Assembly: GCA_965656875.1 (NCBI GenBank)
Contig: CBFHMJ010000027.1
Location: 265,066 to 329,065, forward strand
Direction of reading: 5' to 3'
DNA length: 64,000 nucleotides
Source: CBFHMJ01 sp965656875
Lineage (GTDB): Bacteria > Pseudomonadota > Gammaproteobacteria > Enterobacterales > Alteromonadaceae
Part shown: in pieces, positions 9,205 to 18,937 of the stretch
Numbering within the stretch: position 1 is the first letter of the stretch
How the letters are laid out: every line of letters starts with the position of its first letter
Made by a program: the position numbers and the translations under genes
Notes under the pieces: generated by a model
What the model saw: the letters and a program-made list of their open reading frames with translations, nothing else
Databases searched by the model: none
Told to the model about the DNA's origin: nothing

Positions 9205-12200
9205 TTAGAACTTGTAGTTGATACCAATCTTCAGACGCCATGCTGATTGAAGAGCACGGAACTCTTGTGGCGTGTCATCTACAGAGATAACACCATCAGC
9301 GTCACGTACAGCGTTGCCATCGTCATCAGTGAATACTGGTGAGTAGATGTACTGGTTGTTAGCTTCGTCATAAGATACGTCAACTAGTGAACGACCATTG
9401 AAGAAGTTAGTTCTGTAAACTTTACCAGAGCTGCTGTCGATTAGGTTAAGAAGGTTTTTGATATCAAAGTAAACAGTACCTTTGTGGCCTTCCCAGAAAC
9501 CAGGAATTTCTTGTTCTACTTTAAGATCTAAACGAGATACCCAAGGACCACGCTCAGTGTTTTTACCCATGATGCCGCCGTTAGTAGACAGACCGTGCTT
9601 GTTAAGAATTGAAACAAGCTCATCGTAGCTCATGCCGTTAGCATAAGTAACTGCTGCGTCGTCAGCACCTGTTGGGATGTAAGGAAGGTATAGATCTTCG
9701 TTTGAATCGTCGAACTGACCCTGATCACCAAACGCTTCAACACCGTTTTGGTAAACCCAGCTGTATGGACGACCTGAAGAACGCTCACCGTATAGAGAGA
9801 AGCGCGTGTCTAAACCGTCGAAGAACTGATGCGTGTAAGAAAGATTTAACTTGAACGCGTGCTCAGTCATGAAACGAGCGTTACCGATACCTGGGTTGTT
9901 ACGGTCAATAACAGGCGACTTCGCGTAGTTTGAAGTAGCTGTTGAAGACGTACCTGGAACAACTTCAGTGTTATCCTGGTTCGCGTATGAGAAGTTCATC
10001 TTAATGCCGTTATCAAATGCTTTGAATACGGATAGTGAGAATGACTTGTTCATACCGCCTTCTGCGTTAGTCAGAAGGATATCGTAACGGTCACGGCTGC
10101 CTAAACGATAGATGTTACGGCCGTCAGGACCAGTTACTGGACCTTTAGATGCGTCATCTGGGAATTCACGGAATAAATCTTTCCATGCAACCGTTTTGTC
10201 TTTGTTGATGATTAGGTATTCAGCAGTGAACTGCCAGTTATCACCGAAGAACTCACCAAAGTCAGCTGTGTAGTCAGCAGCGATGCTGTAACGCCAGTCA
10301 GACGGAAGCTCGAAGTTAGGGTCGATAGCATTTACGAAACCGTCACCCGGCTCAAGGAATGCTTCTTCAGGGATAGACGTGATATCAGCATTTGAAAGAT
10401 CAACGTTGCTGGTATTTGCACGAACGTTTGTTACACCGTCGTTAGAGAATGAGTTTGAAATCCAAACATTTGGATTACCACCACCGAAACGACCGATACC
10501 ACCACGAATTGTCAGGTTGTCATCAGCTAACCAGTTGAAGCCAAAACGTGGAAGAACTAAGTCTTCACCGTCAAGGTTTTCAGTGTTAGTAATGCCGTAG
10601 CGATCGTAGAAGTTTGCATTGAATGTTGGAAGATCGTCAGATACTTTCTTCTCGTAACGTACACCGAAGTTAACCCAAAGGTCAGATGAGATATCCCATT
10701 TGTCTTCGATGAAGAATACGTGTGTTTCATACTCAAAGTTTGCTTCTGCGTCTGCTGGGTTACCAGAGAATGCATTGCTGTAGTTGAAACGTGATGCGTT
10801 ACGGTTAGCGAAGTCTTCGATTGAATCGAAACGCCACTCACCCAAAGACCATGGTACGAATGTGTTGATTACTTCAAGCTTCTCGTATTCAGTACCGAAG
10901 CTGATTGAGTGATCTTCCCAAAGGTACTCACCAACTAAACGAACAGTAAGATTATCATTGTCCAGTTTGTTACCGTGACGGAATACGTCTGGACCGATGC
11001 TTACGTAAGTACCATTGCTAGTGCCGATACGAACGTCACCCATTTGCTTACCAAGTAGTGATTCTTGACGGTTGTCAGTCGTTTTGTAACCAACTTTCAA
11101 TTCTGTCGAGAATTCATCTGACCAGTAGCTGTAGAAGTGAGCTGAGTATGTTTCAACTTCCTGGTTATTCATGTACCAGTGAGAAGAAAGACCGATTTCG
11201 TCACCACGTGAACTTTGGAAAGTACCTTGACGACGAGCATCGCTACCTTCGTTGAACTGGTACGTGAATGATGCACGGTGGTCATCATTAATGTTCCAGT
11301 CAAGTTTAACCATGATTTTTTCGTCTTCTTCATCTGGTGCTGGAGAAGCAACACCTGCGTCTACACCGTAAACGTCGTTCGCGATTTGAACGATTTGATC
11401 GATGTCAGACTGAAGAACGTCAAGCTCGTTAGGAGCGCCAGAGCCAGCAGGACCAAACTCAGTTACGAATGGAGATTCCATTTTCTCGTAAGTACCGAAG
11501 AAGAATAATTTATCTTCGATGATTGGACCACCAACAGCACCACCCCATACTTTACGCTGGAATTCTGGTGCGTCGCTGCTTGCTAAGCTGTCACTGTCGT
11601 ATTCGTAGAAGAATTCACCTTCGTAGTCGTTAGTACCAGACTTAGTTACTGCGTCGATACTACCACCAGAGAAGTTACCTGATTTAACAGTGTAAGGTGC
11701 AGTATTTACAGAAACCTGTTCAAGTGAAAGAAGAGAAACAGGAGAGCGCTGAGTTGGGTAACCATTGTTGTTCAGACCGAAGTCATCGTTCTGACGAACA
11801 CCGTCAACAGTCAGGCTGTTGAAACGAGGGTTATTACCAGCGATAGACATTTCGCTTGAATCGCCGCTGTCAATAGACACTAGCGGGTTGCTACGAAGGA
11901 TATCTTTAAGGTCACGGTTGAATGCAGGAGCACGATTAATATCGTCTGCACCATAAGTGGAACCCGGGCCTGATTTACCTGAGTTTAGAAGTGCGTGACG
12001 GCTGCCCACTACCACGATGTTTTCAATCGCCTGGCCTTTAGACTCAAGCTGCGTGTTAACACGTGATACTTCACCTAGTGTCAGGTAAATATTATTTAAT
12101 TCTTTGTCTTCGAATTTATCCGAATCAACAGTCACAGAGTAAGGACCGCCAACACGAAGACCATTCGCAACGAATGAACCACTTTCGTTTACTTTAATCG

Positions 12201-12384
12201 TTTTCTTCAAGCCTGAAGGCTTGTGAACGATTGTAATCGTTGCATCAGTTACTGCGTTACCTTGCGGCCCCACAATCTTACCACGCATTGCAGAGGTGGT
12301 TTCCTGAGCGAAAGCTGTACCGGCAATACCGATTGATAGTGCAACAGCAGCAGCAACGCGAGTTAACTTAGACGAATATTTCAT
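9205..12384 (-). CDS. Oar-like TonB-dependent receptor with N-terminal carboxypeptidase-regulatory-like domain
   Basis: Outer-membrane protein of 1,059 residues. A signal peptide (cleavage near AFA-QE, residue 26) is followed by a carboxypeptidase-regulatory-like beta-sandwich (about 30-110, ending GLRVGGPYSVTV..). Then come a TonB-box-like IENIVVVGSR, a plug with LTVDGVRQNDDFGLNNNGYP, and a large beta-barrel ending in aromatic IGINYKF. This is the Oar architecture of Myxococcus, Xanthomonas and marine gammaproteobacteria. Some Oar-type proteins take part in protein secretion; here the cargo is unknown. A paralogue lies at 22366. AGGA precedes the ATG with good spacing. Upstream is a ~530-base AT-rich leader; downstream is a strong terminator. 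Confidence 0.93.
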   Translation of the reverse strand: MKYSSKLTRVAAAVALSIGIAGTAFAQETTSAMRGKIVGPQGNAVTDATITIVHKPSGLKKTIKVNESGSFVANGLRVGGPYSVTVDSDKFEDKELNNIYLTLGEVSRVNTQLESKGQAIENIVVVGSRHALLNSGKSGPGSTYGADDINRAPAFNRDLKDILRSNPLVSIDSGDSSEMSIAGNNPRFNSLTVDGVRQNDDFGLNNNGYPTQRSPVSLLSLEQVSVNTAPYTVKSGNFSGGSIDAVTKSGTNDYEGEFFYEYDSDSLASSDAPEFQRKVWGGAVGGPIIEDKLFFFGTYEKMESPFVTEFGPAGSGAPNELDVLQSDIDQIVQIANDVYGVDAGVASPAPDEEDEKIMVKLDWNINDDHRASFTYQFNEGSDARRQGTFQSSRGDEIGLSSHWYMNNQEVETYSAHFYSYWSDEFSTELKVGYKTTDNRQESLLGKQMGDVRIGTSNGTYVSIGPDVFRHGNKLDNDNLTVRLVGEYLWEDHSISFGTEYEKLEVINTFVPWSLGEWRFDSIEDFANRNASRFNYSNAFSGNPADAEANFEYETHVFFIEDKWDISSDLWVNFGVRYEKKVSDDLPTFNANFYDRYGITNTENLDGEDLVLPRFGFNWLADDNLTIRGGIGRFGGGNPNVWISNSFSNDGVTNVRANTSNVDLSNADITSIPEEAFLEPGDGFVNAIDPNFELPSDWRYSIAADYTADFGEFFGDNWQFTAEYLIINKDKTVAWKDLFREFPDDASKGPVTGPDGRNIYRLGSRDRYDILLTNAEGGMNKSFSLSVFKAFDNGIKMNFSYANQDNTEVVPGTSSTATSNYAKSPVIDRNNPGIGNARFMTEHAFKLNLSYTHQFFDGLDTRFSLYGERSSGRPYSWVYQNGVEAFGDQGQFDDSNEDLYLPYIPTGADDAAVTYANGMSYDELVSILNKHGLSTNGGIMGKNTERGPWVSRLDLKVEQEIPGFWEGHKGTVYFDIKNLLNLIDSSSGKVYRTNFFNGRSLVDVSYDEANNQYIYSPVFTDDDGNAVRDADGVISVDDTPQEFRALQSAWRLKIGINYKF

Positions 12385-13596
12385 CCCAAATTCCTATATA
12401 GTCGTTCTACAAACTACAAGTTTTTTTGATATTTATAGTTACAGTGTCGATTCTGGTCATCCAACTATTGGACAGACGCGCGGATTTTACACTGGTCAAA
12501 AAAATTTCATAAGGTTTTTATTGAACTTTATGCAATAAATTTTTGTCGTAAGTAAAATCCGAAAATTAACCAAATTGGTTATAAGCCCTTATTTGAAGGG
12601 ATGTGCATCCTACCAGAGGTTTTTTACAAAATAATTCATTTTCATGAAAGTTTTATGACGAACAGTTTTTAACCACTTAAAAATCAATGAGTTAGGTGTT
12701 AATTATATGATATTCCATTTAGATATAAAAAGACCTCATAATTATTAACATTTACAACACAATAAATATTCATTACTGCAAACAATTGAAAACACTCGTC
12801 TGTTTGAATTGTAAAACACGTAATTCATTTTTATGTCCAATAAAACTCTCATCGTTTAAGCATTAGAAACAAATCAGCGTACTACGCTATATTAGAGAGC
12901 ACTTATTTCTATAATATGTCAGCTGCTAAAATAATCCTGATAATTGATACATGTGAACTTAGAAGACTATTTAACCGTCTTTTCAAAGATCAACGGATGT
13001 CACTTGTCCAATTGCCCCTCATTACCATTCTAACTTTCGCGACATTTAACATCATTGATTTAATTCACTTATCCTCTTTGTGCCACCTTTACTTACCTGT
13101 TCATCAATAATTCACGCAGTAAATATAGGCCAGAAACATATTTTTCGACCGGATAAATCTGACTAAAAACCTATTCTTTTCTTACTAAAGGTGTAGTGCT
13201 CTTAATAAATATGTGAAAACTTGCCAGTTAAGGATGAAAACCAGACAGCTCTGATTGTAAACGATGGGTTATAGCAACCACTCACATGTCTTAAGTAATG
13301 ATTTTTCAATGTCTGTCGATAGATTCGTTCAACTAACTTTCACTAGTAGACAAACTCACTTAGAGGCAGGGGAAAATTTGGAATAGTAATTAGAGCGTAT
13401 TTATAAAAGGACTCAGAATGTGTGGTGTCGTCTATTCATATGTAGCGAGGCTGATACGTGGGACGAGCGTTGTTCATGTAATCATTCAAGCAATGAATGA
13501 ATTCGTTTCAATGGTGTTCATGCCGTATTCCACGCCAATGAAGACAAACCATCATCCACAAAGGTCAACAGCCCCTAAGGTCTTTCTCGGACTGAC
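12385..13596. other. Long AT-rich intergenic region upstream of the Oar-like receptor
   Basis: About 1.2 kb without a gene I can support. The left part should contain the promoter and leader of the receptor gene. It holds a short palindrome AACCAA-A-TTGGTT at 12568-12580 followed by CCCTT..AAGGG at 12586-12600, possible operator or hairpin elements. Open frames at 12916 and 13418 look like chance frames: no ribosome-binding site, odd composition, and the second runs through a terminator. No RNA gene is recognisable. Confidence 0.5.
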
Positions 13597-13627
13597 AAAA
13601 AAACCGGACCTGTACAGTCCGGTTTTT
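13597..13627 (-). terminator. Terminator downstream of the HD-GYP response regulator
   Basis: AAACCGGA (13601-13608) pairs with TCCGGTTT (13618-13625), with a TGTACA core in the loop. The minus-strand RNA ends in U7. It lies ~105 bases beyond the stop of the minus-strand regulator. T5 on the plus side makes it potentially bidirectional. Confidence 0.8.
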
Positions 13628-13732
13628 GAACGTAAATCCTTTTTAAAGGAAGGATTAGGATCTAATGACCCATGTAGTCGTCGCACATTTGAGTCTCAGT
13701 TCGATCAATATCTGCAAAATATCGACATACCT

Positions 13733-14758
13733 CTAACTGAATTTTTCTTTCAGAACCACAATTTCATCTATATGTTCTTTAAATAATTTCACCAGATGAG
13801 GGTCAAAGTGTGAACCACTGTCTTTTTCTATAAGTGCGATGGCCTCTTCAACTGTCCATGCCTTTTTATAAGGACGATCGGATACCAGTGCATCGAAAAC
13901 ATCAGCTATTGCGACAATACGACCAGACAGAGGGATTTTTTCACCTTTCAACGCACCCGGATATCCCGTGCCATCCCAGCGTTCGTGGTGAGAAATGGCA
14001 ATCTCTCTTGCCAGTTGAATCAAATTAGATGGATCGTCACTCAATATGTCTCCGCCTATCGTAGTATGGGTTTTCATTATCTCCCATTCGTCAGGCGTGA
14101 GCTTACCCGGCTTTAATAATATATTGTCAGGAATGCCGATTTTTCCAATATCATGCATCGGCGCAGCATTAAACAACAGATCAGCCCATTCATGATCCGT
14201 TTCCATTGCTAACGCCAGCAATTTTGAATAATGACTCATCCTTACAACATGCATACCAGTATCGGTATCTTTAAATTCAGCCGCTTTCGCTAAATGTCGT
14301 ATTACATCGAACCGCGATTGGTGTAATTCGGCCGTGCGAATTTTTACCATTTTTTCCAGTTCACGATTCTGATTATACAAAGCAAGGTGCGTTTTAACCC
14401 GAGCCAGCACAACTTGTGGGCTGATTGGCTTAGTGATGTAATCTACCGCCCCCATCGCCAAACCTTTTTCTTCATCTTCCTGATCGGTTTTGGCCGTTAT
14501 AAAAATTACGGGAATGTGTGCCGTAACCGGATTTGATTTTAAAATTCCAATGACATCATAGCCATCCATATCAGGCATCATGATGTCGAGCAATATCATA
14601 TCCGGTTTCGAATCGCTCCTGGCAATCTCCAATGCTCGTTTGCCGCTGGTTGCAGCACGCACTCGATAACGGGGTTTTAGTACACCCGCAATAACATCAA
14701 TATTTTCTGGTGTGTCATCTACAACTAAAACAGAATGTTTCTCTACCTGGTCACCCAT
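13733..14758 (-). CDS. Response regulator with HD-GYP domain (c-di-GMP phosphodiesterase)
   Basis: Cytosolic two-domain protein of 341 residues. Residues ~8-125 are a receiver with VLVVDDT, phosphoacceptor Asp58 in ILLDIMMPDMDG, and Lys110 in ITKP. A short coiled linker (~130-150) leads to an HD-GYP domain with HDIGKIGIPD (His202-Asp203) and HHERWDGTGYP (GYP at 265-267). HD-GYP enzymes hydrolyse cyclic di-GMP to pGpG or GMP, and all signature residues are intact, so activity gated by phosphorylation is likely. No kinase is encoded in the same unit, but the hybrid kinase at 15122 is the next gene on the same strand, 363 bases upstream. That kinase ends in an HPt domain, so it is a possible phosphodonor (inference). 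Confidence 0.95.
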   Translation of the reverse strand: MGDQVEKHSVLVVDDTPENIDVIAGVLKPRYRVRAATSGKRALEIARSDSKPDMILLDIMMPDMDGYDVIGILKSNPVTAHIPVIFITAKTDQEDEEKGLAMGAVDYITKPISPQVVLARVKTHLALYNQNRELEKMVKIRTAELHQSRFDVIRHLAKAAEFKDTDTGMHVVRMSHYSKLLALAMETDHEWADLLFNAAPMHDIGKIGIPDNILLKPGKLTPDEWEIMKTHTTIGGDILSDDPSNLIQLAREIAISHHERWDGTGYPGALKGEKIPLSGRIVAIADVFDALVSDRPYKKAWTVEEAIALIEKDSGSHFDPHLVKLFKEHIDEIVVLKEKFS

Positions 14759-15121
14759 TTTATTTTACCGTTCATCGTCTCCGGAACTGTCTGAAACGAT
14801 CAAGCCGCGAATAAATAGTCTGAATTACGACGACTCGATTGTCAGGAAGACACTACACCTGACATTCATATGAAACGTCCGTTGAATAAAGAAGTACCCG
14901 CATAAACTTCCAGTAACTGTGTACTTTATCAGTGAGGTTTGCACTCGTTTAAGTACCAACGTTATTGATTTGATTCAATGACGTTTCAACCCCGTTTTAC
15001 ACGAGGTTTGTACAATTAAAGCAAATACTGATCGCCAAACTGTACGTCTATCGAACTCAAACGACATTTCACTATCAAAAAACAACAGCTTCCGGATCTG
15101 TAACGCGTCGAAAGCGTAAAA
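14759..15121. other. Intergenic region between hybrid kinase and HD-GYP regulator
   Basis: 363 bases between two minus-strand genes. I see no clear terminator with a T tract and no convincing promoter. The gap suggests that the HD-GYP gene has its own promoter rather than tight co-transcription with the kinase. Confidence 0.35.
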
Positions 15122-18100
15122 TTACGATTGCAGTAATTTTGTCTCTAATTCATCCAGACTTACTTGAGCGTGATCAAATTCATAGGCCTCAATATATTTA
15201 CCCAGTTCCATAACATCAGATTTGTACTGACTTTTAATTAATTGTTGTTCCAATTGCTCAAAAATATCACTGGCCGATGTATCATCATCAGCAATCAGTT
15301 CTTTTAGTTCTTTAATGAGTGGGCTCACAACTGATTTGTCTACGTCCACCGCTTCAATCACGTCTTCTACTACCGTGTCTTCACTGACTTCGCTGTTACT
15401 AATTTCACTTAGAATAATATGAAGCTTTTCAGCAACCGACAGTAGTAATAAATCAATATCTTTACGGGTTTTTCCTGCTTTACAGGCAAATTCAAGCTGC
15501 TTAGCAGACAATTGCAGATCGTAAGCAGCAATGTTCCCCGCTAACCCTTTTAAGGTGTGTGCTGAACGTGTAGCGCCCTCATAGTCTCGGTTTTCCATCA
15601 TTTTTCGGAATTCATCAATGAAGTTTTCCTGACTCTGACGGAACTTATGAAGTAATTTTCTAAATTTCATCTCATTACCGAGGGTAATTTTCAATCCGGA
15701 TTTCACATCAATGACATTCAGTCGAGCCAAATCTGGTAATCCATGACTAACGACTGAGTCATTATCATTGGTTGTCGAGCCGGTATATCCCGGATTACTG
15801 GATGTAATATGCTGTGTCATTGTCTTCAGCATTTCTTCTATATTGATAGGTTTACCAATATGAGCATCCATTCCTGATTCACGCGCTTTTTCCAAGTCGT
15901 CAGCCATGACATTAGCGGTCATCGCAATAACAGGTAACTCCGTTAGTTTCAGCTGATTTCTGATGCATCTTGTGGCCGTGTAACCATCCATATTCGGCAT
16001 TTGTACGTCCATCAATACTCCATCAAATTTTTGTTGCTTCAGAATATTGACGGCTTCCTCACCATCGGCTGCAACCGATACGATCATGCCATAGCTGGTT
16101 AACAGATCAGCAGCCAGCTCCTGATTAATATCATTATCTTCCACCAGCAGAATAGACGCCCCTCTTAAACCATCTGCATTTTCAGCCAGTTGAGGCTCCT
16201 GAGGTACTGGCTCTCGGGTTGAATCCCAGCCTAATGAATTAACGATTGTGTCAAATAACGTTGATGGTGTAACTGGCTTGATAAGTACACCATCAAAACT
16301 GGCTTTATCAGCACTCTGCATCACATCTTCACGGCCATATGCGGTTACCATAATAAAGGTAGGCATACGTGGCATTTCTTTATCTTCCTGAATTCTGAAT
16401 GTTGTCTCAACACCATTCATGCCTGGCATATTCCAGTCCATCAGAACCAGGTCGTAGCCATTTTGTTTTCCCTGGCGGCTTATTTCACTGATGGCCTCTT
16501 CACCACTGCTAACCAGTGATACGCTGCATCCAAACTGACGCAACATGTCATGCAAAATAATTCGGGATGTTGCATTATCATCAACGACCAGAATTTTGAG
16601 ATCTTCGAGACCATCATATAATTGGTAGATTTTCCCGGACGTTGCTCTCGCGGGTAAATTGAAACCGAGGGTAAAATTGAATCGACTGCCTTCACCAGGC
16701 TTGCTCTCAACCCATATTTTACCGCCCATAAGCTCTGTTAAGCTTTTAGTAATAGCAAGCCCTAATCCGGTACCACCATACTTTCTGGTCGTCGATGCAT
16801 CAGCCTGACTAAAAGACTGGAATAAGCGCGATTGCTGTTCAATGCTCATACCTATTCCAGTATCACTCACGCAGAAATCAACAATTACGCGATCCTGCTT
16901 TTCTTCTTTTACTCTGGCAACAATAACTATCTCACCCTCGTCCGTGAATTTAACAGCATTACTGGCCAGGTTAATCAGTATTTGTCCAAGACGAAGTGAA
17001 TCACCAATCAGAACGTCAGGTAGTTTTGAATCAATATCTAATAAAAGCTCAATTTTCTTCTCATAAGCTTTTAAGCCAATAAAGTTCGACAGACTTTCAA
17101 ATACATCTTCAACTCGGAACTCAGCATATTCGATATCTAACTTACCGGCTTCAATCTTAGAGAAGTCGAGAATGTCATTAATAATACCGAGTAATGCTTC
17201 GGCTGAACGATGAACCTTTGTCACATAATTGGCTTGTTTAGGATTAAGATCAGTTTTCAACGCCAGATGAGACATCCCGATAATGGCATTCATCGGGGTT
17301 CTGATTTCATGGCTCATGTTCGCCAGAAAATCACTTTTTGCTTTATTCGCTTTCTCTGCCTCTTTTATAGCATCGTTTAGTTGTCTCTCTTTCGCAGCGA
17401 GTTTTTTCACCATGTCATTGAATGCACTGGCCAGTGAGCCAACTTCATTCGCATGGTCTACATTCCAGCGAGCGCCCATGTCATGATTTGATACCGAGCT
17501 AATCGCTTTTGCTCCTCGGTAAATCGGACGAATGACCCGGGACATTAAATAAAGAATGGTAATGGCACTGAACACCAACAAAGAAAAGATAAGACCGTTG
17601 AACAGAATAACCAGGTTGTCTTCATGAGCCTTATAACGACTTAAATCTTTACCGGCTCGTTCATTAACGACTTTAAGGAATGTTGAAATACGTTTTTCGA
17701 AGATGGTGGATACTTTGTAGTAATCATTGCTGGACAATTCCATGATGGATTGCTGACGTTCTGTTTCACCACGATTATTAAGAACCGCCCCCATAGCCAG
17801 TGATTCTGTGGCAGCCAGTTTATCTGTCATCAAAATTGCTTCCGTCAGCAATTCGACTTCATTTTCACTAAACCCATGTTCTTTAATAAGGTTTAAGAAA
17901 GACTGTTTATGACCTTCAATATTAGCCTTTAAGCCTCGACGAACATCCAGTTCATCACGATACGCCTGGTAATCACGCATATCACCTGTGGTCACAAAAC
18001 GTCGTGCCAGTGAGGTCTGATGCTCGTGGTTCGCTCGTAATTTCTCAGCTATTCGATAAGCCGCCGTTATCTGATCCTGACTGTCATGCAACTCTTTAGT

Positions 18101-18937
18101 ATTCTCATGGCGATAGAATGAAATGACCGACATAACCACTAGCAATAACAATGTAATCAAGCTTAATGTCTGGAATGTTCTGACGATCGAAATATCAGCA
18201 ATGAATGCTGGCAACGACATGATAAAAATGGCTGAAATACTGACCGAGCCAATCAGTAAAAGAGGTTCTATTTCTTGTGTTATCAGCATCTCGCCTTCAA
18301 TGGCGAAATAACTCACCGATGCCATGCCTGTGTAATGCATACCTGAAATAGCTAACGACATAATTAGCGCGGTATACATTCGTAATTTAGGGTGATGATG
18401 GGTAATAAAATTAATTTTGATTGCAGTAGTGGATAACATCATTGCTACAAAGAAAGACACGACAAACAACACAGGGTCATAAGCCATTTTTGCATCAACA
18501 ATCATCGCAGCCATACCGGCATAGTGCATCACACAAATACCGATTCCCATAATAATGCCATTTACAATAAGAACTTTGTTACTCACTTCTCGTTTACTGA
18601 TGGTATTTAACGCAAAGGCGGCACCTATGAGGGCAGGAAAGTAGGAAAGAAATGTCTGTCCTATCTCATAATTGACAGGAACAGGAAGACTCAGCGCAAG
18701 CATCCCAATAAAGTGCATTGACCAGACACCCATGCTCATCATGAATGCTCCGATACCTAGCCAGACCTTTTTAATAAACGGATTGACTTCCGTTCGAATC
18801 TTAAGGGCGAAGTTAATCGCTGCATCTGCGCCAAAATACGCAACGATTAGAGATATTATGACCACGCCCGCGTTATACGAGCCTATTAACTGTGCACCCA
18901 TATCCACATCTTCAGTTAAAAAGAACATGTGATTCAT
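15122..18937 (-). CDS. MHYT-sensor hybrid histidine kinase (HAMP-HisKA-HATPase-REC-REC-HPt)
   Basis: Membrane phosphorelay protein of ~1,271 residues. The start at 18937 (MNHMFF) is chosen because GGAGGGG lies ~5 bases upstream; the ATG at 18949 would place that element inside the gene. Order: an MHYT sensor of about seven helices with MHFIGM, MHYAGM and MHYTGM (~res 75-205), a further helix, a helical periplasmic segment (~270-440), a helix and HAMP (~440-520). HisKA follows with phospho-His ~543 in FLANMSHEIRTPMN, then the ATPase (DTGIGM, GGTGLGL). Two receivers come next (LVLMDWNMPG; GVLMDVQMPNMDG), and HPt (SAHTLKGLAGN) ends the protein. MHYT domains are proposed copper-linked sensors of O2, CO or NO. 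All catalytic residues appear intact. The output partner is unknown; the HD-GYP regulator downstream is a candidate. Confidence 0.95.
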   Translation of the reverse strand: MNHMFFLTEDVDMGAQLIGSYNAGVVIISLIVAYFGADAAINFALKIRTEVNPFIKKVWLGIGAFMMSMGVWSMHFIGMLALSLPVPVNYEIGQTFLSYFPALIGAAFALNTISKREVSNKVLIVNGIIMGIGICVMHYAGMAAMIVDAKMAYDPVLFVVSFFVAMMLSTTAIKINFITHHHPKLRMYTALIMSLAISGMHYTGMASVSYFAIEGEMLITQEIEPLLLIGSVSISAIFIMSLPAFIADISIVRTFQTLSLITLLLLVVMSVISFYRHENTKELHDSQDQITAAYRIAEKLRANHEHQTSLARRFVTTGDMRDYQAYRDELDVRRGLKANIEGHKQSFLNLIKEHGFSENEVELLTEAILMTDKLAATESLAMGAVLNNRGETERQQSIMELSSNDYYKVSTIFEKRISTFLKVVNERAGKDLSRYKAHEDNLVILFNGLIFSLLVFSAITILYLMSRVIRPIYRGAKAISSVSNHDMGARWNVDHANEVGSLASAFNDMVKKLAAKERQLNDAIKEAEKANKAKSDFLANMSHEIRTPMNAIIGMSHLALKTDLNPKQANYVTKVHRSAEALLGIINDILDFSKIEAGKLDIEYAEFRVEDVFESLSNFIGLKAYEKKIELLLDIDSKLPDVLIGDSLRLGQILINLASNAVKFTDEGEIVIVARVKEEKQDRVIVDFCVSDTGIGMSIEQQSRLFQSFSQADASTTRKYGGTGLGLAITKSLTELMGGKIWVESKPGEGSRFNFTLGFNLPARATSGKIYQLYDGLEDLKILVVDDNATSRIILHDMLRQFGCSVSLVSSGEEAISEISRQGKQNGYDLVLMDWNMPGMNGVETTFRIQEDKEMPRMPTFIMVTAYGREDVMQSADKASFDGVLIKPVTPSTLFDTIVNSLGWDSTREPVPQEPQLAENADGLRGASILLVEDNDINQELAADLLTSYGMIVSVAADGEEAVNILKQQKFDGVLMDVQMPNMDGYTATRCIRNQLKLTELPVIAMTANVMADDLEKARESGMDAHIGKPINIEEMLKTMTQHITSSNPGYTGSTTNDNDSVVSHGLPDLARLNVIDVKSGLKITLGNEMKFRKLLHKFRQSQENFIDEFRKMMENRDYEGATRSAHTLKGLAGNIAAYDLQLSAKQLEFACKAGKTRKDIDLLLLSVAEKLHIILSEISNSEVSEDTVVEDVIEAVDVDKSVVSPLIKELKELIADDDTSASDIFEQLEQQLIKSQYKSDVMELGKYIEAYEFDHAQVSLDELETKLLQS

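Noticed and set aside
12916..13110. 64-codon plus-strand frame in the long gap
   Set aside because: No ribosome-binding site, composition typical of chance AT-rich DNA, no motif.
13418..13786. 122-codon plus-strand open frame
   Set aside because: It runs through the terminator at 13597-13627 and overlaps the end of the HD-GYP gene on the other strand. No ribosome-binding site and no recognisable motif.
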